The translations under genes were made by a program, and so were the position numbers. DNA of 7,845 nt from Bacteroidaceae bacterium (GTDB lineage Bacteria; Bacteroidota; Bacteroidia; Bacteroidales; Bacteroidaceae), in assembly GCA_017472905.1 (NCBI GenBank), contig JAFUNW010000214.1, positions 1 to 7,845 on the forward strand, given 5' to 3'. Positions 7,169 through 7,845 of this stretch are shown here, in pieces (position 1 is the stretch's first letter; every line of letters begins with the position of its first letter). Below the pieces are notes generated by a model. That model had not been told where the DNA came from. It worked only from the letters and a program-made list of their open reading frames with translations, and made no database searches.

Positions 7169-7845
7169 TTATCGGTCGAGCCGGGTGTATTGGTCATAGA
7201 AATCCAACAGCTCTCTCCACGTTTCGTTGTTGAATTGAGATTCTTTGGCCTTTTTTGCCACAGTTTCGGCTATCTTTTCAGCTTCATTGTGTGTGATAGA
7301 AACTTCTTTCAGTATTTTCCGGATGGTTCTTTCGTTTATTTTCCGGAAATCTTCTTCGCGGGCTATGGGGAAGAATCCGCCCATCTCCAGCGAAGCGGGG
7401 CTGACCAATATTTGTTTGTCGCCTTCGGCATAGTAGCAGTCGGGACGGTGTTTGCTACGTACGAAGATGCATACTTCGTATTTGTAGTCATCATTTTTGC
7501 GGCAGATTACGTTGATTCGTGGTTCGTATTCGCCTTCGTGTATGGGCAGCGATTGCAGCAGGAGGTCCAGCAAATGGCTTTTTCGTTCGGGTGCTTCAAT
7601 GAGGAATACCGGACAGGGATAATCTTCCAGCAGGAAAAGTTGTTCGCTGAGCGGAGATTGGATGTCGGGCATCCGTGCGATGAGTTTTTTCTTCCAATCT
7701 TCGTAGAAGATGGGGAGTCCGGGTTCAATTCCGGCCTGCAGGTGTGCGTGGTCGGGGGCTGAGGCTCCGCATTTAGGTCCGTTATAGAAGATCATGAAGT
7801 CCGGTTCGCTTGCTGCATCGAACATCATTTGTATCTGTGGTGTGA
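7169..7845 (-). CDS. DUF4922 family protein, HIT/GalT-like nucleotidyltransferase or phosphorylase fold, 5' end outside window
   Basis: The C-terminal 224 residues of this gene are visible. The frame stays open to the right edge through residues TPQIQ, so the ATG pair at 7823-7828 is internal and the true start lies outside. Just downstream comes FYNGPKCGASAPDHAHLQAG, with the histidine triad-like HAHLQ encoded at 7736-7750. The pattern N-G-x3-G-A-S-x3-H-x-H-x-Q belongs to the GalT/Ap4A phosphorylase/GDP-sugar phosphorylase branch of the HIT superfamily, where the second histidine is the nucleotidylated nucleophile. From memory this matches DUF4922, a Bacteroidota family with no known reaction that often stands next to a SpoIID-domain gene. 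There is no signal peptide in the visible part and no membrane helix; it is probably cytosolic. It is the most upstream visible gene of the operon ending in the AmpG-like transporter. A nucleotide-sugar role is inferred from the motif only. Confidence 0.8.
   Translation of the reverse strand, partial: TPQIQMMFDAASEPDFMIFYNGPKCGASAPDHAHLQAGIEPGLPIFYEDWKKKLIARMPDIQSPLSEQLFLLEDYPCPVFLIEAPERKSHLLDLLLQSLPIHEGEYEPRINVICRKNDDYKYEVCIFVRSKHRPDCYYAEGDKQILVSPASLEMGGFFPIAREEDFRKINERTIRKILKEVSITHNEAEKIAETVAKKAKESQFNNETWRELLDFYDQYTRLDR

Noticed and set aside
7043..7762. 239-residue plus-strand open frame
   Set aside because: It lies antisense to the DUF4922 and SpoIID-domain genes, whose motifs are clear on the minus strand. 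Its Phe/Val-rich composition is that of a shadow frame and no family is recognisable.
7823..7828. ATG pair as the start of the DUF4922 gene
   Set aside because: The frame is open upstream to the window edge, and the HIT-like core begins only a few residues later, leaving no room for the N-terminal half of the fold.

Overview
The window looks like the chromosome of a Bacteroidales bacterium (Bacteroides, Phocaeicola or a close relative). The grounds are a Bacteroidota-type -7 promoter box (TAnnTTTG form), start codons without strong Shine-Dalgarno sites, AT-rich intergenic DNA, and gene content typical of that order: a tetR-tolC-adaptor efflux operon, creD, and a DUF4922 / SpoIID-LytB / AmpG-like cluster. 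The species cannot be fixed from this stretch. I see no RNA gene, insertion sequence, prophage or CRISPR array.

Left part (1-2720, minus strand): a multidrug-efflux-type operon read from right to left. It holds a TetR-family regulator (2018-2644), a TolC-family outer-membrane channel (667-1986) and a lipoprotein periplasmic adaptor of the HlyD/AcrA type (1-632, cut by the window edge). Gaps are about 31 and 34 bases, so the genes are probably cotranscribed. The RND inner-membrane pump should follow beyond the left edge. A promoter with a 10-base palindrome in its spacer lies before tetR, which fits self-repression.

Middle (2645-4420): an AT-rich divergent intergenic region, then creD on the plus strand (2982-4334), a polytopic inner-membrane protein linked to envelope stress. 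It ends at a strong hairpin (4367-4407) that can serve as a shared terminator for creD and the convergent operon to its right.

Right part (4421-7845, minus strand): a second right-to-left operon. It holds a DUF4922 protein with a HIT/GalT-like HxHxQ motif (7169-7845, 5' end outside the window), a SpoIID/LytB-domain protein with no signal peptide (5785-7107), and an AmpG-like MFS transporter (4421-5704). The gaps are 61 and 80 bases and each holds an inverted repeat. Together these look like a peptidoglycan-fragment uptake and processing module in a non-sporulating bacterium. The roles of the DUF4922 enzyme and of an apparently cytosolic SpoIID-like protein are the least explained and most interesting part of the window.
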